DNA of 64,000 bases from Prorocentrum cordatum. Lineage: Eukaryota; Sar; Dinophyceae; Prorocentrales; Prorocentraceae. This document shows, piece by piece, positions 34,865 to 44,600 of the stretch. The number at the start of each line of letters is the position of its first letter. The stretch's first letter is position 1. Both the position numbers and the translations under genes were made by a program. A model generated the notes under the pieces. That model was not told the origin of the DNA. It ran no database searches and saw only the letters and a program-made list of their open reading frames with translations. The stretch covers positions 62,001-126,000 of the forward strand of contig CAUYUJ010014188.1 of assembly GCA_963575745.1 (NCBI GenBank). Reading direction: 5' to 3'.

Positions 34865-35047
34865 ACGAGCAGCCGCACGGGCGCGCCTGGCACGCCGATG
34901 CCAGGCAGGGGAGCGGCCACGCCTCGCCGCATTGCAGCGCCGCGGCCGCGGCGGGGGGAGGGAGGGGGCCGCGGGCCGCGCAGGCCGCGCCTAGCTCGCC
35001 GCCCGCCCACGCGCGCCACCCCAGCGGGCGCACGGGCTCGGGCAGCA

Positions 35048-35170
35048 AGCTGTTTCTCTCCAGTCCTTGCAAGAGCAAGCCGCGCTCGAAGTCATGACAC
35101 TCGGGAGGCACATCCACATGGAAAGTGCAGCACCTCTGATCGACTCACGTGTCGCATAGCAGTATCGTCA
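35048..35170 (+). repeat. Direct repeat, 5' copy (probable Penelope pseudo-LTR)
   Basis: 123 bp matching 40388-40510 with five substitutions and no gaps (offset exactly 5340). It starts AGCTGTTTCTCTC and ends GCATAGCAGTATCGTCA. It lies just upstream of the Penelope-like start codon at 35228. Confidence 0.85.
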
Positions 35171-35227
35171 GGAGATTCGTGTGCAGGGTTCTGGGAACTC
35201 CAACGGCCTGTGCACGCACTTACATAT

Positions 35228-36658
35228 ATGAGCCTACGTAGCCGTCCCCAAGTTTCAGAATTTATTGAGCAGATTCGTAATCTGTCGGGCTGTCCGGAGC
35301 GCACTCCCTCCTCGATTGTGCGCACGTGGCACCATGCAGTAGCAGATATCTTAGTGACGCGCTCGGCAGTAGAAGCCTGGGCATTCCGACGAGATTTGCT
35401 GGCTATGTTGTGCATCTTGGGAACTTGGCTTTTTGAAGGGGTTAAGACTAGGAAATCAAATATCGAACTTGAATTTCTTTGGGCAGGCATCCTGACAAGT
35501 ATGAGCGTGCTTTGGTTGTTCTCGCACCGCGGAAGCAAGCACGCACGGCAAGTAGGAGCCATGATGCATGTTGTACACAGGCATGTCATCTGGATGCCAG
35601 CCAGGCTTTCGGCGCACGCGTTGTTGAAGCACGCGGCCAGAAATTTGACGAAGGTCCAGCTCAACGCGATAACAGACACCGATGCTGCACGGGCATCTCT
35701 GTACGCGTGGGTTGGATGTGGTTTTCTTTACGTCGGGTTCGCACAGCAGAAACGGACTACCACAACAAATCCAGGCCCAATCCACAGGTGGCTTGAACAC
35801 GCTGTACTTCGAAGGCGAACGGGCATGAAGGAGGCGAGCTACCTGCGCTACCGGATGGCTCGACGAGGGCCGCCTGACCAGTATCAATTCATGGCCGTCC
35901 GCGCCGGCAACGTGACCGTCATGCGCGCGGCCGAGGGCTACGCGATCTGGTCGCTGCGCCCATGCGCCCAGTACTCACGATCTCAATTCGTGTCGCTGTC
36001 CAATGGCAAGCCTGCGAAGCCACGGAACCGTCCCCCACCGGACCGGCGCAGCTGTCGTGTCCCAGGCGTTCGAGTACCAGGCGGCCTATTTGATTGCGGA
36101 GTTCCAGACCAGCATGTTCCTCATGTGACTGTTGAGGACGCTCTGAAGCAGCAGCCGCCGCCGAACAGTGCGGCACGACATGCACTCATGAACGCTTGGT
36201 TTTGGACATTTTCTTTCCATCAAATATATAGGCCGGTATCTTCGTCGATGCAATCAGCACCAATTGACATTTATAGTACTGTTGCGTGGCCGTTGTTTTT
36301 GATATGGTTGTGCACCCGCCGAGCCGACATCAACTGGGCACGTTTGTCGCGGTCGTGGGGAATTGACTTGCCAATTTTGTTGACCGAGCTACGGGAAGCT
36401 CGTGCCAGGGCCTGGGAAGCGAGAGAATGCACTTTCCCAAATCAGGTCCGAGTGGAGACGCGTTGGTCTACCGTCAGTCGCCACATTCGACATTGCAGTT
36501 CCGTTCGGAAGTCTCGCAGGTGCCGTCCGTCGCAGCATCTCCGACGGCATCTGGTGTTCGCAGTGGCCCCTGACCATCAAACGTTAGATGTTGAGGCGAG
36601 TTCGTGTCAGAGTTGGTGCAAAAGCTACGTTCTTGAACTCACGCAGAGTGTCCGCTAG
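35228..36658 (+). CDS. GIY-YIG endonuclease domain protein of Penelope-like element
   Basis: The start at ATG 35228 gives MSLRSRPQVSEFIEQI and lies 57 bp after the direct repeat; the frame is also open upstream to 34817. The protein has 477 residues. GIY-YIG signature: SLYAW (Tyr ~159), nine residues on FLYVGFAQQK (Tyr 168, Gly 170), HRWLEH (Arg 187, His 191), and AAEGYAIWSLRP (Glu 236). These are the tyrosines, Arg and metal-binding Glu expected of a single-strand nicking GIY-YIG nuclease. A hydrophobic stretch near residues 60-100 is unassigned. The C-terminal third has no family assignment. The 3' end overlaps the RT frame by 71 bp. A frame-0 segment at 36402-36587 also looks protein-like (VATFDIAVPFGSLAGAV), so a frameshift or programmed shift may join nuclease and RT. 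Confidence 0.65.
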   Translation: MSLRSRPQVSEFIEQIRNLSGCPERTPSSIVRTWHHAVADILVTRSAVEAWAFRRDLLAMLCILGTWLFEGVKTRKSNIELEFLWAGILTSMSVLWLFSHRGSKHARQVGAMMHVVHRHVIWMPARLSAHALLKHAARNLTKVQLNAITDTDAARASLYAWVGCGFLYVGFAQQKRTTTTNPGPIHRWLEHAVLRRRTGMKEASYLRYRMARRGPPDQYQFMAVRAGNVTVMRAAEGYAIWSLRPCAQYSRSQFVSLSNGKPAKPRNRPPPDRRSCRVPGVRVPGGLFDCGVPDQHVPHVTVEDALKQQPPPNSAARHALMNAWFWTFSFHQIYRPVSSSMQSAPIDIYSTVAWPLFLIWLCTRRADINWARLSRSWGIDLPILLTELREARARAWEARECTFPNQVRVETRWSTVSRHIRHCSSVRKSRRCRPSQHLRRHLVFAVAPDHQTLDVEASSCQSWCKSYVLELTQSVR

Positions 36659-38159
36659 GGCTCAGCGAGTGTCTCTACGGGAAGTCTGTTCGTGGCCTGC
36701 AGCGCGGATCATACTTGCAGCAAGCGGTGTGGGAGCGCGCTTTCTCCCGCAACGATGGGACGTGGCTGTCCGGAGAGATCCAGAGGCACTGTGCAATGAC
36801 ATGGTTCAGATCGTCCGGGCATGGACGAGGAGATGGTGTGGTTCAGAGGCAGGTGTTCAAGCCAGACGCGTTGGTCGTATCACCATTCCTCAAGCTGTTA
36901 CCAAGCTCTGGATGAATTGGATACCCACGCACTTGCAGTACATGGTTCATACCGCTGGTTTTCAGCCGTTGCCCGGATACGTAGTGATGCCAGATGACAA
37001 GAACAAGTGGGCGTGTTGGATTGTGACTGAGGATTTGTTCAAAGTGGTTCTCTTCCAGTTTGTTCTGAATTCGCCTACTTGGAAGATGACAAACATGTCG
37101 CATGAAGAAGCTGATGGCCAGTTGAAGCGAGTGCTCCACGAACAGGTGCCCCAAATATTGCATGGGAACTTACGAATTGAGGCTGCTGGTCGACGGTTGC
37201 CGCACATGTACGCGACGATCAAATCGAAATGCTATGGCCACGGATGTGGCCCACACACGTGCACTTCCGCTTCTCACAGCTGCTGCCGAAAAGTGGTTTC
37301 GTTCGCAGGGTGGCCTGCGCGGAAGGAATGGCAGAACGTCGGCCGCGCAATCGACACCCTTGTCAAACGTTTCACAGACGGATCAGAATTGTGGCGTCTC
37401 AAGGACGCGATTCATCAGGTAATGTCCGGTCTCGCCCAGCTGCTGGATGAGGGCGTCCACGAGCACCGGTCCCGATGCCGATTGTGTCAGGGCCCCAAGG
37501 CGTTACGTGAAGGAGTAGTGGCTGATGCGGGCCAGATGTTCGAGAGCATCACGCGTGATCATGTCCACGCTGCTATGTCTCAAGTTGTTCGCCTGGCGGA
37601 GCAGTCGTCCGGGGAGAGCACAGTAACAGTTGTCCAAGCGAAAAAACGCATAGCAAACATGGGCGGTGCGCCGGTTCATCGCTCACCGTTGACACGCTCT
37701 TTCTCTTTTGTCGAGCTCGCGCAGTGCTTGGGCGCGTTCATGAACGTCAACCTAGTTGCTGTGGGCGACACTGTTTGTAGCACGGAGGGCGTCCCCATTG
37801 GGGAATTTCTGAGCAGAAGCGCCGCGTCTCTCGTACTAAACGTCGCGGAACACAACTGGAACACTACATTTGATAGTCGTGGGCGCTCGTGGAAATCATT
37901 GGTTGCCATGTTGCGTTACGTAGATGATGCATTGCTGTTGTCCTTTAGCGTATGTCGTAGATGCATGGCGCAGCAATTAGAGAGAATATACCCTATTAAG
38001 TTCGACGTTGGTGCAGAGTCCCGCATTCTCCGCTGGCTGGATGTAGAGTTTGACCTCGACCGGTTGGTGCACAAGTTCTGTTTCACGAAAGATATTTGCG
38101 TCTTGCCCCTTGGGCGTGCACTATGTCAGAGATTCGCGCCTATCTCTTGTCACGTGTAG
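36588..38159 (+). CDS. Penelope-type reverse transcriptase
   Basis: An open frame of 523 codons. RT motifs appear in order: PGYVVMPDDKNKWACWIV (about residues 129-146, the Penelope/TERT DKG-like motif 1), LPHMYATIKSKC (about 204-215), a Cys/His-rich insert (CYGHGCGPHTCTSASHSCC), RKVVSFAGWP, motif A DAGQMFESI (Asp 313), motif B GVPIGEFLS (from Gly 401), motif C RYVDDALL (YVDD 444-447) and WLDVEFDLD (about 482-490). Motif A as DxxxMFxSI, YVDD and the LDV motif point to Penelope-like RTs, sisters of telomerase RT, rather than LINE or LTR RTs. The Cys-rich insert sits near where an insertion-in-fingers domain is expected. All three catalytic aspartates are present. The C-terminal thumb is in another frame (38108-38350). 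Confidence 0.8.
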   Translation: MLRRVRVRVGAKATFLNSRRVSARAQRVSLREVCSWPAARIILAASGVGARFLPQRWDVAVRRDPEALCNDMVQIVRAWTRRWCGSEAGVQARRVGRITIPQAVTKLWMNWIPTHLQYMVHTAGFQPLPGYVVMPDDKNKWACWIVTEDLFKVVLFQFVLNSPTWKMTNMSHEEADGQLKRVLHEQVPQILHGNLRIEAAGRRLPHMYATIKSKCYGHGCGPHTCTSASHSCCRKVVSFAGWPARKEWQNVGRAIDTLVKRFTDGSELWRLKDAIHQVMSGLAQLLDEGVHEHRSRCRLCQGPKALREGVVADAGQMFESITRDHVHAAMSQVVRLAEQSSGESTVTVVQAKKRIANMGGAPVHRSPLTRSFSFVELAQCLGAFMNVNLVAVGDTVCSTEGVPIGEFLSRSAASLVLNVAEHNWNTTFDSRGRSWKSLVAMLRYVDDALLLSFSVCRRCMAQQLERIYPIKFDVGAESRILRWLDVEFDLDRLVHKFCFTKDICVLPLGRALCQRFAPISCHV

Positions 38160-38350
38160 CCCGGTTGCAAGAGATGCATCTCACGAGGGAGCAATCCGCA
38201 GTGCACGTGTCGCAATTGCTTGTGGCCATGTCCCGGAGCGGTTGGACGCCACGTCACTTCAGGGCGCTGTATTACACGGTGCGGGGAAAGCCTCCGAGCG
38301 GTGTCATGAAGATGGTGTGGGCAGCGCTCCTGATGATGTCAGTCGATTAG
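38108..38350 (+). pseudogene. Penelope RT thumb region, displaced frame
   Basis: Frame +2 reads MSEIRAYLLSRVARLQEMHL, then VSQLLVAMSRSGWTPRHFRA, and stops at 38350. A helical segment with an Arg-rich start and an L-x2-L-x5-GW pattern is what follows the LDV motif in Penelope RTs. The upstream RT frame ends at 38159 without it, so one frameshift near 38110-38150 most likely separated them. If so, this copy is inactive only by that lesion and the 36.4-36.66 kb junction. Confidence 0.55.
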
Positions 38351-38895
38351 TTTTTTCTCAGTATATGCACCTGTCGCTTTCTCGGGAGGGAGTTGTAGTG
38401 TTCCGCCCTTGTCTCTTCCCGATTCGTGTGTCGACATCATTCTCGCCAATCGTGCTTGCTGTTTTAGGCGGGGCGAACAGGGCCATCCAGAAGGTGGGCC
38501 GTCGAAAGGGTGCATGGAACGGCTTTCGGGGAGGCGTTCCAAGATTTCTGGAACGCCTTTCCGCCCAGCGTTCGGAGCAGTTCGGTCGCCTCGGCCCACG
38601 GCCCGCTACCGCGTCGACATGGAGACACCTCGAAGCGGGATCAGGCCGCACGAGTGAAGCCAAATTGTCTGCGAGGGGCAGCCTTGGAATTGCTGTTCTG
38701 CCACCCTCTCTCCTTCTCGTCCTAGGTGTGCCCGTCGACCGCCGCGCCCTTTCTGTGGCGCCGAAGTGGCCACTTCGCCTGGTCTGCCCCGTGCACGCTC
38801 CCGTGCTGGCCCTCCCCCTGCCTCCGCCCACCGCGCAGCCCCTTGCCCCCTCCGCCGCCACCTCCCCTTTTCTCCCTTCACTCCCCTTTTCGCCC

Positions 38896-38934
<39 letters not shown>

Positions 38935-40387
38935 CCGCGTCCCACACCAGTGTCGTTCAGCGCCTCACTGATGCTAGCCCGCTACTTACATCTGCCAACC
39001 GCGCCCATTTTCTCTCGCACTCTGCCTCCCTCATCCCTCCCCCCCCCCTCCCCCTCCCTTCCCCCAGCTCCCCTGTCCTATTTCGCCTTCCCCCGTCCCC
39101 TTCCCCTTCCCTCCCTCCATTTGCCCCTTTCTTCCAACCTCGTGCTCTCCCGCTCCCACCCCTCCCCATTCCCTCCGCCGCCAGCCCTTCCCGAACGCTG
39201 TTCCGGGAAGGCGCGCAGCCCTTCCCGAACGCTGTTCCGCGGAGGCCGAATGCAGGCCCCAAGTGGGCCATCCGTCCGGCTGATGCTCCGAGGCCCCAAG
39301 TGGGCCATCCACCCGGCTCCTGGAGGCCGCCCCCCCCGAGGCCCCAAGTGGGCCATCCATCCGGCTCATGCACGCCCCCGACCCTCGCACGCCCTGCGCG
39401 CAACCCCCTCGCCGCCCCCAGGCCCCAAGTGGGCCATCCACCCGGCTCATGGAACATCACACCGGGGCACCCAGTACCCCTGCACTGGTCCAGGGCCCCA
39501 AGTGGGCCATCCGTCCGGCTGATGCTCCGAGGCCCCAAGTGGGCCATCCACCCGGCTCATGGAACCCCTTCCCAGAGCTCCCTCGGAAAGGCGTTCCGCG
39601 CCTCGGGGGAAGGGTACTCGCGCGCCTGGCCGCCTTGGCTCCCGCGACCCAGGGCGCCATTGCACCGATCCCAAACCACCCCGCCTCTCCCTCCCCTTCT
39701 CCTGCTCCCATGCCTCCCTCCATCCCTCCCTCCCGCCAGCATTCCTGCCCTCTCGCCCCGCACCTCGTCGTCCCTTTTCTCCCTTTTCGCCCCGCGTCGT
39801 CGTCGTCCTCCTCCTCCTCCTCCTCCTCCTCCTCACATGTCCTCATCCTTCCGCCCCCCCTCCTTCCTCCTCCATCATCCTCCGCAATCCTGCTCCCGCC
39901 CTCCTCCCTCATCGTCCTCCATGCTCATCCTTATGAACCTCCTTTTCCTCCTCCTCCCTCATTCATCCCATTATCACCTCTCCCTCCTCCTCCTTCTCCT
40001 CCTTCTCCTCCTCCTCCCCTCCTCCTCCCCCTTTTTTTGACAACCCAACGTCGAGGCGAGTGCACCGCGTCTAGAAGGGCAGCAGTACAGGTGTGGAGGA
40101 CACTGAGAAAACATGAAGGGAGAAGAGATCGAAAGCCAGTGGGACCATTAAATACGCAAGAGAAGTGGAGACAGTCGAGAGGGCCCAGGGCTGTCTAGCT
40201 GGCAGGAGCTGATTCCAGCAAAGATGGTTGAGGGACGAGGTGAAAGTGGACGGCCGAGCCATCCGCAATCCCAGCTGTGATTTCTCGCACCACCGCGCTT
40301 CCATCCACCCGACGAACGGCCCACTTGTTCATCCACCCCCTGGATGGCCCAGTTCGCCCCCTCCAACTGTTTCACCTCGTCTTGCAT
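38351..40387. repeat. Repeat-rich stretch downstream of Penelope-like element
   Basis: 38351-38890 has no gene I can support. (CGT)n is at 38900-38933 and 38960-39180 is pyrimidine-rich. 39250-39580 holds irregular copies of CCCAAGTGGGCCATCC at about 39257, 39297, 39346, 39426, 39501 and 39536. 39680-40035 is CCT/CTC-rich with (CTC)n at 39808-39835. 40040-40387 is unassigned. Proline-, serine- and arginine-rich ORFs here are artefacts. Confidence 0.7.
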
Positions 40388-40557
40388 AGCTGTTTCTCTC
40401 GAGTCCTTGCAAGAGCAAGCCGCGCTCAAAGTCATGACACTCGGGCGGCACATCCACATGGAAAATGCAGCACCTCTGATCGTCTCACGTGTCGCATAGC
40501 AGTATCGTCATGAAGGAGGAGGAGGAGGAGGAAGAGGAGGGTGAGGAAGAGGAGCAT
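40388..40557 (+). repeat. Direct repeat, 3' copy, ending in GAG microsatellite
   Basis: 40388-40510 matches 35048-35170 at about 96%. It passes directly into GAAGGAGGAGGAGGAGGAAG at 40512 onward. N-terminal EN+ Penelope elements are known to favour microsatellite targets. Confidence 0.85.
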
Positions 40558-42059
40558 GTCAACCCTCCGACGCCCTGGGGGTTGCCTGGCTCCTCGCCCC
40601 CGCTGCCCCGGGCGCGGATCTGCCCGCCCTCTGCGCGCGGCGCGGCCCGTGTCGCCCCCCGCCCCCTCTGGGCTCGCTGCCCGCCCTCTGCCACGCCCCG
40701 CTGGTCTGCCGCCTCACCCCGGCTTGGACCCTCGTGGCCACCGCCTATCGGCTGCCCGCCTTGCCCTGGTCTTGCCGGGCTGCGGGGGCCTCCCTTTTGG
40801 CCTCGCTTGGGCGGGCGCGATCAATGAGGGGGACGAGAAAGGTGTAACTTTTCGGATCCTCAAGTCCCCGCTTGGATCATAAGGCTTATAAGGCCCCTTT
40901 AGGGGCCCTGACGGGCCCCTTTCCTGCAGCCCTCGCTGCCTCCCGATGTATCGCCCCCCCCACTGCGCGCCCCCCGAGACGCGGTCCATGGGCGATCCAC
41001 CGGGAGCCACTCGGTGTCGATCCCGCGTCGCTTGCCTCGCTGACGGGATCTCGCCTGCGCGCCCCCAGCTGCCATCGCCCCTTTGTGCGCCCGCCTCGCA
41101 GGATCTGCTGGGTGCTCCTCGGCGTCGATCGCCGCTTCGGGGGGCTCCTCCTCGGGGTGGGCGCCCGCGGCCCGCTGCCCTCCTCGGGCGGTGTCCGCTC
41201 TCTTGGTGCCTGCGCCCCCCCCCCTCCCCCGGCTTCTCGGCCTTGTCCGTGCGGCCCGCCGCGCTTTTCTGGCCCCTTGGCCGCCGCTCCCGGTCTGCTG
41301 ATCTTGGAGGCATGGACATGGGCACCAACACCAACGCAGGGGGATGCCTCCACAGGGGGACGATGATCCAAGATGTCGGTGTTGGTGGTAATATTTCGGT
41401 CACTTTGGAAGCCAGAATATTGCCACCATCACCGAGATCGGGATCATCTTCCCACGGTAGAGGAACACCGCCGATATTGGTGTTGGTGTCAACCTCTAGG
41501 CCTGCGATGATCGGGCCTCGTCCCTGTGGGACCCCCCGCCCGCCTCGCCCCACCATTCTGCCCGACCCGCTGGGCCTCTAGCGCGCCGCGGCCTCTTTCT
41601 GGCCACGGCCGCCGCGCCTGGCTCTCTGCCGAGACCCCCTGCCCGACTCCCTTTGGCGCGGCCCCGGCTGCGACAGCGCGCCGCCGCCCCCCTTCATAAC
41701 ACGAAGCCAGGACGAGGACAACATCGGGTGTGGGTGAATCGAGAATCTCTGAGATCCAGCGGCTCTGAGAGATGTATCGGGCGCCGCGGCCTTCTCGGAG
41801 CGTCCCTGAACGCTCTGGAACGGATTCTTCCTCGTCCTAGCTCTGTCCAACTTGACGCCCGCCTCCCTGGCGCGGCGTCGCACTGCTGCCGCCCCGCTCC
41901 GCCTCTGCCTCCGTCGGCCCCCGCCCGTCCGTTGCCCCGCCGCCCTCGCGGCCGCTGCCCGCTGCCCGCCCGCCCGCCCCAGGGCACCGTCCCGTGAGGG
42001 GCCGGCCGTCGCGCCTGGCGCCCGACGCGCTGGCGAGTCGCCGTGCCGCAACGCACGGA
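40558..42059. other. GC-rich unassigned region with an imperfect palindrome
   Basis: Open frames exist on both strands (for example 40714-41556 minus, 280 aa) without recognisable motifs. 41316-41390 and 41404-41500 form an imperfect inverted repeat (see separate entry). 41700-41850 shares a block with 60720-60830 (ACGCTCTGGARCGGATTC). Confidence 0.4.
41316..41500. repeat. Imperfect palindrome, ~76-bp arms
   Basis: The left arm (GGCACCAACACCAACGC ... TCGGTGTTGGTGGTAATATT) pairs with the right arm (AATATTGCCACCATCACCGA ... ATTGGTGTTGGTGTC) at about 70% identity with a loop of about 20 bp. Confidence 0.7.
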
Positions 42060-42240
42060 AAGTGTGTGTGTGTGTGTTGTGTATGATGTGTATGTTGTGT
42101 GTTGTGTGTGAATGTGTGTGTGTGTGAATGTGTGTGTGTGTGTATGTGTGTGCCTGTGTGTGCGCTTGTGTGTATGTGTGTGAATGTGTGTGTGTGCCTG
42201 TATGTGTGCGTGCGTGCGTGTATGCGTGCGTGCATCGTGA
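42060..42240. repeat. (TG)n microsatellite
   Basis: TGTGTG with interspersed AATG, CTTG and CGTG, about 180 bp. Confidence 0.9.
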
Positions 42241-43320
42241 GTGCGCTGCTCCCGCTGCGCAAGGTGCACAACCAGTCTGCTGGCTCGATGCAACACAAAT
42301 CATATGTGCGTGTGTGTTTCGGGATGGAGTCCCCCTTCCGCAGTCTTTCTCAACGCAGATCGGCTATCATCCACTGTTCACGTCCAGTGCATGTTCAATC
42401 GCGACTGTGTGAGATGGCTTGCAGACGAAAGCGTGTCTTTCCTTTCGTGCGTTTGAGATCCGTAACTCCATCGTTGGTTCCTGTCTACACCAAAACGACC
42501 AACAGCCGAAACATGATGAGACGTGCGCACCCATAGTGACCTCCGGACTATGGGCGAGCCAAGCTCCACGCGGCGTTTTCATGGATGATCACAAAGACGT
42601 CCTTGACAATTCCGCGCCGCCAAAAGCGGGGATGCCATCAGCCACAACGAGGCCAACGGGTGCAGGGGTGCCCAACGTGATCGAATACTCCATGTTATGG
42701 AAAGGACTACACTGTAAAACGTCGAAAAGTCATCCTGCCCATGAAGGGCAAACGAGGGGACACATCGACGTGAGATTGGCGATACATCGCCGCTAGATCG
42801 GCGATAGGCTCCCGATGACACATGTGCCCGGTCCTGGGCGAAGGTGGGTTGATCGGGCCCCCATCGGCGATCAATGGGCGATTGGAGGTCGATGCGTCCC
42901 AGCCTGAGCCTATCCCCCCACTCCCTCGTGCGCTTGGATTCTCGGCGCCACACGCACGTCCCACCCAGCTCAGCTCGAGCTCGGCGTGGCTGATCTCGCT
43001 TCAAGCCCTCCGGAGCACTCCTGCTGCCCAATGCCTCGGCTCGCTGCCGTACCCGTGCGTCTGCTCTGCGCGCTCTGCGCTGCTCTCCGAGGTGTCCCCC
43101 GCCCAAGGTGCCCCCAGCTTTTTCGCTCCATTCGGGAGCCCCTGGGGCGCTCAGGGCCTCGAGAGGGGTGCACTTCAGGCCGCGGGGACCTCCTTGGAAT
43201 CCATGGGAACACCTCGGGCCAAGGACACCTCTGGCAACACCCGAAAATCGTCAAGAAAAACATCCGGGGCTCCCATCTCTCTGCGGTGGCCTACTAGGGC
43301 CAGACCGATCCACGAAAACC
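42241..43320. other. No gene seen
   Basis: Mixed-composition sequence with short frames on both strands and no recognisable motif. 42770-42880 has repeated GGCGAT words (ATCGGCGAT at 42797 and 42862). Confidence 0.4.
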
Positions 43321-43329
43321 CATGCAGGG

Positions 43330-44600
43330 GGCCTCGAAAAAGATGTTCGTTTCGCCCGCTTTTGTTTCATCCGCTTCTTTCTCGCCCGCTGTTATTTCGT
43401 CCGCTGCTGTTTCGCCCGCTGCTGTTTCGCCCGCTTTTGTTTCGCCATATTTTGTTTCGCCCGCCTTTTGTTTCATCCGCTGTTGTTTCGCCCGCCTTTT
43501 GTTTCGTCCGCTTTTGTTTCATCCGCTGTTGTATCGCCCGCCTTTTGTTTCGTCCGCTTTTGCTTCGTCCGTTTTTGCTTCGTCTGGTCTCGTTTCATCC
43601 GTTCTGGTTTCGCCCACTTCGGCTTTGCGTGCTTTCGTATGCAAGCTGGGCGAAAGAAGGATCCCACCGGCCCTCTGGGCGTAGGTGGTCTGGGGACGTT
43701 CCTCTTCCAACCCCCTTCTTCCCCTTCGGGGAGGGGCTTACCCGTCTCCCCCACCCCCCTCCCCTGGACCTGGACGTAGCGCCCCGCGAGGTGTCAGAGG
43801 GTACTGTTTCGCCCAAGATGGATCCAAAAAGGCTTCAGAAAACCTAAGATGACCTCCCAAACGGCTCAAGATAGCCCAGGATGCCTCAAGTCGGCCCCAA
43901 AGGTGCTCCAAGAGGCCCCAAGAACGTTCCAAGACGGCTGCGAGACGCGTCCGAAACCTCCAAGGAGGCCCCCCAAAAAGCCAAAGTCATTCAAAGCCAC
44001 AGGCACATCAAACATTTGTGCTTTCACACCTTTCTCGCTTCCGATGACCATCCGAAGCCTCAAGATGGTCCCAAAGTGGCCCAAGAGCAGGAGAGGCCCA
44101 AGAGAGCGCCCAAGAGCGCCCCAAGAGGGGTCCAGGAGGCGATGCCTGGTGTTCCTGAGGAAAGAGGCAAATTGGAGTTGCCTTTTTTTTCAATCAACGT
44201 CCTCCGAGATGGCCCCAAGAGCGCCCCTGAAGCTCCCAAGGGCGCCCCAAGACCGCCCCAAGAGGCGCCCAAGCGGCCCCAAACGTTCTCCAAGGTCCAA
44301 GAGGCTCCCAAGAGACCCGATACGAGGCCTCAGGAGGACCCCCGAAGTACCCAACTCCCCCTCCTTCTCATCCTTCTCCTCCTTGTCGTCCTCCTCGTCC
44401 TCGCCCTACTCCACCTCCTCCTCGTCCTCCTCCTCCTCCTCTTCCTCCTCCTCCTCCGATGACGATTCCTCCTCTATCCCCCCCCCTCTTGGCTGATATG
44501 ACGACTTCCCCCGCCCCCTGTTCTTCTGCATGGTTTTCCACTTTTCTGATCACCTCAACTCCCCTGGGCATCTTTTCTGGACGGGTTGGTGCGGATATTT
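43330..44600. repeat. Composite dispersed repeat, copy 1
   Basis: In order: a 15-bp array TTTCGCCCGCTTTTG/TTTCGTCCGCTTTTG (43355-43625); GCGTAGGTGGTC to CCCTGGACCTGGAC (43680-43775); CCAAGA-type CTTGGG-family words (43815-44330); (CTC)n (44365-44460); and TTTTCTGATCACCTCA to GGACGGGTTGGTGCGGATA (44550-44600). The same order recurs at 52050-53420. Confidence 0.8.

Larger units (their letters stand above)
29302..34900 (-). mobile_element. LINE retrotransposon (APE type), near full length, inactive
   Basis: Minus-strand element with ORF1 (33270-34864), an APE-like endonuclease (about 32600-33300), linker and RT (30900-32600), and a C-terminal region ending at 29432. A possible 3' stem-loop (CCGGGTG then CGCCTGG on the minus strand) lies at 29302-29324. 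The 5' end lies between 34865 and the start of the Penelope-like element at 35048. Frameshifts occur throughout ORF2 and the RT palm is deleted, so the copy is dead. Confidence 0.75.
35048..38350 (+). mobile_element. Penelope-like element, N-terminal GIY-YIG (Chlamys/Naiad-like order)
   Basis: The plus-strand element encodes a GIY-YIG nuclease (35228-36658) followed by a Penelope-type RT (36588-38350). Canonical EN+ Penelope elements have GIY-YIG at the C-terminus; the reversed order is known from the N-terminal EN+ clade (Naiad, Chlamys). No CCHH cluster is visible in the nuclease, as in Chlamys. A direct repeat lies at the 5' end and again at 40388. The true 3' end is uncertain because 38351-40387 is repeat-rich; the call covers the coding core. 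Confidence 0.7.

Noticed and set aside
35048-35170. Hammerhead ribozyme in the Penelope direct repeat
   Set aside because: No CTGATGA core followed by a GAAA half on either strand; N-terminal EN+ Penelope elements are also reported to lack it.
38050-39522. 490-aa plus ORF downstream of the Penelope RT
   Set aside because: It is out of frame with the RT and thumb, and consists mostly of Pro/Ser-rich translation of pyrimidine-rich repeats.
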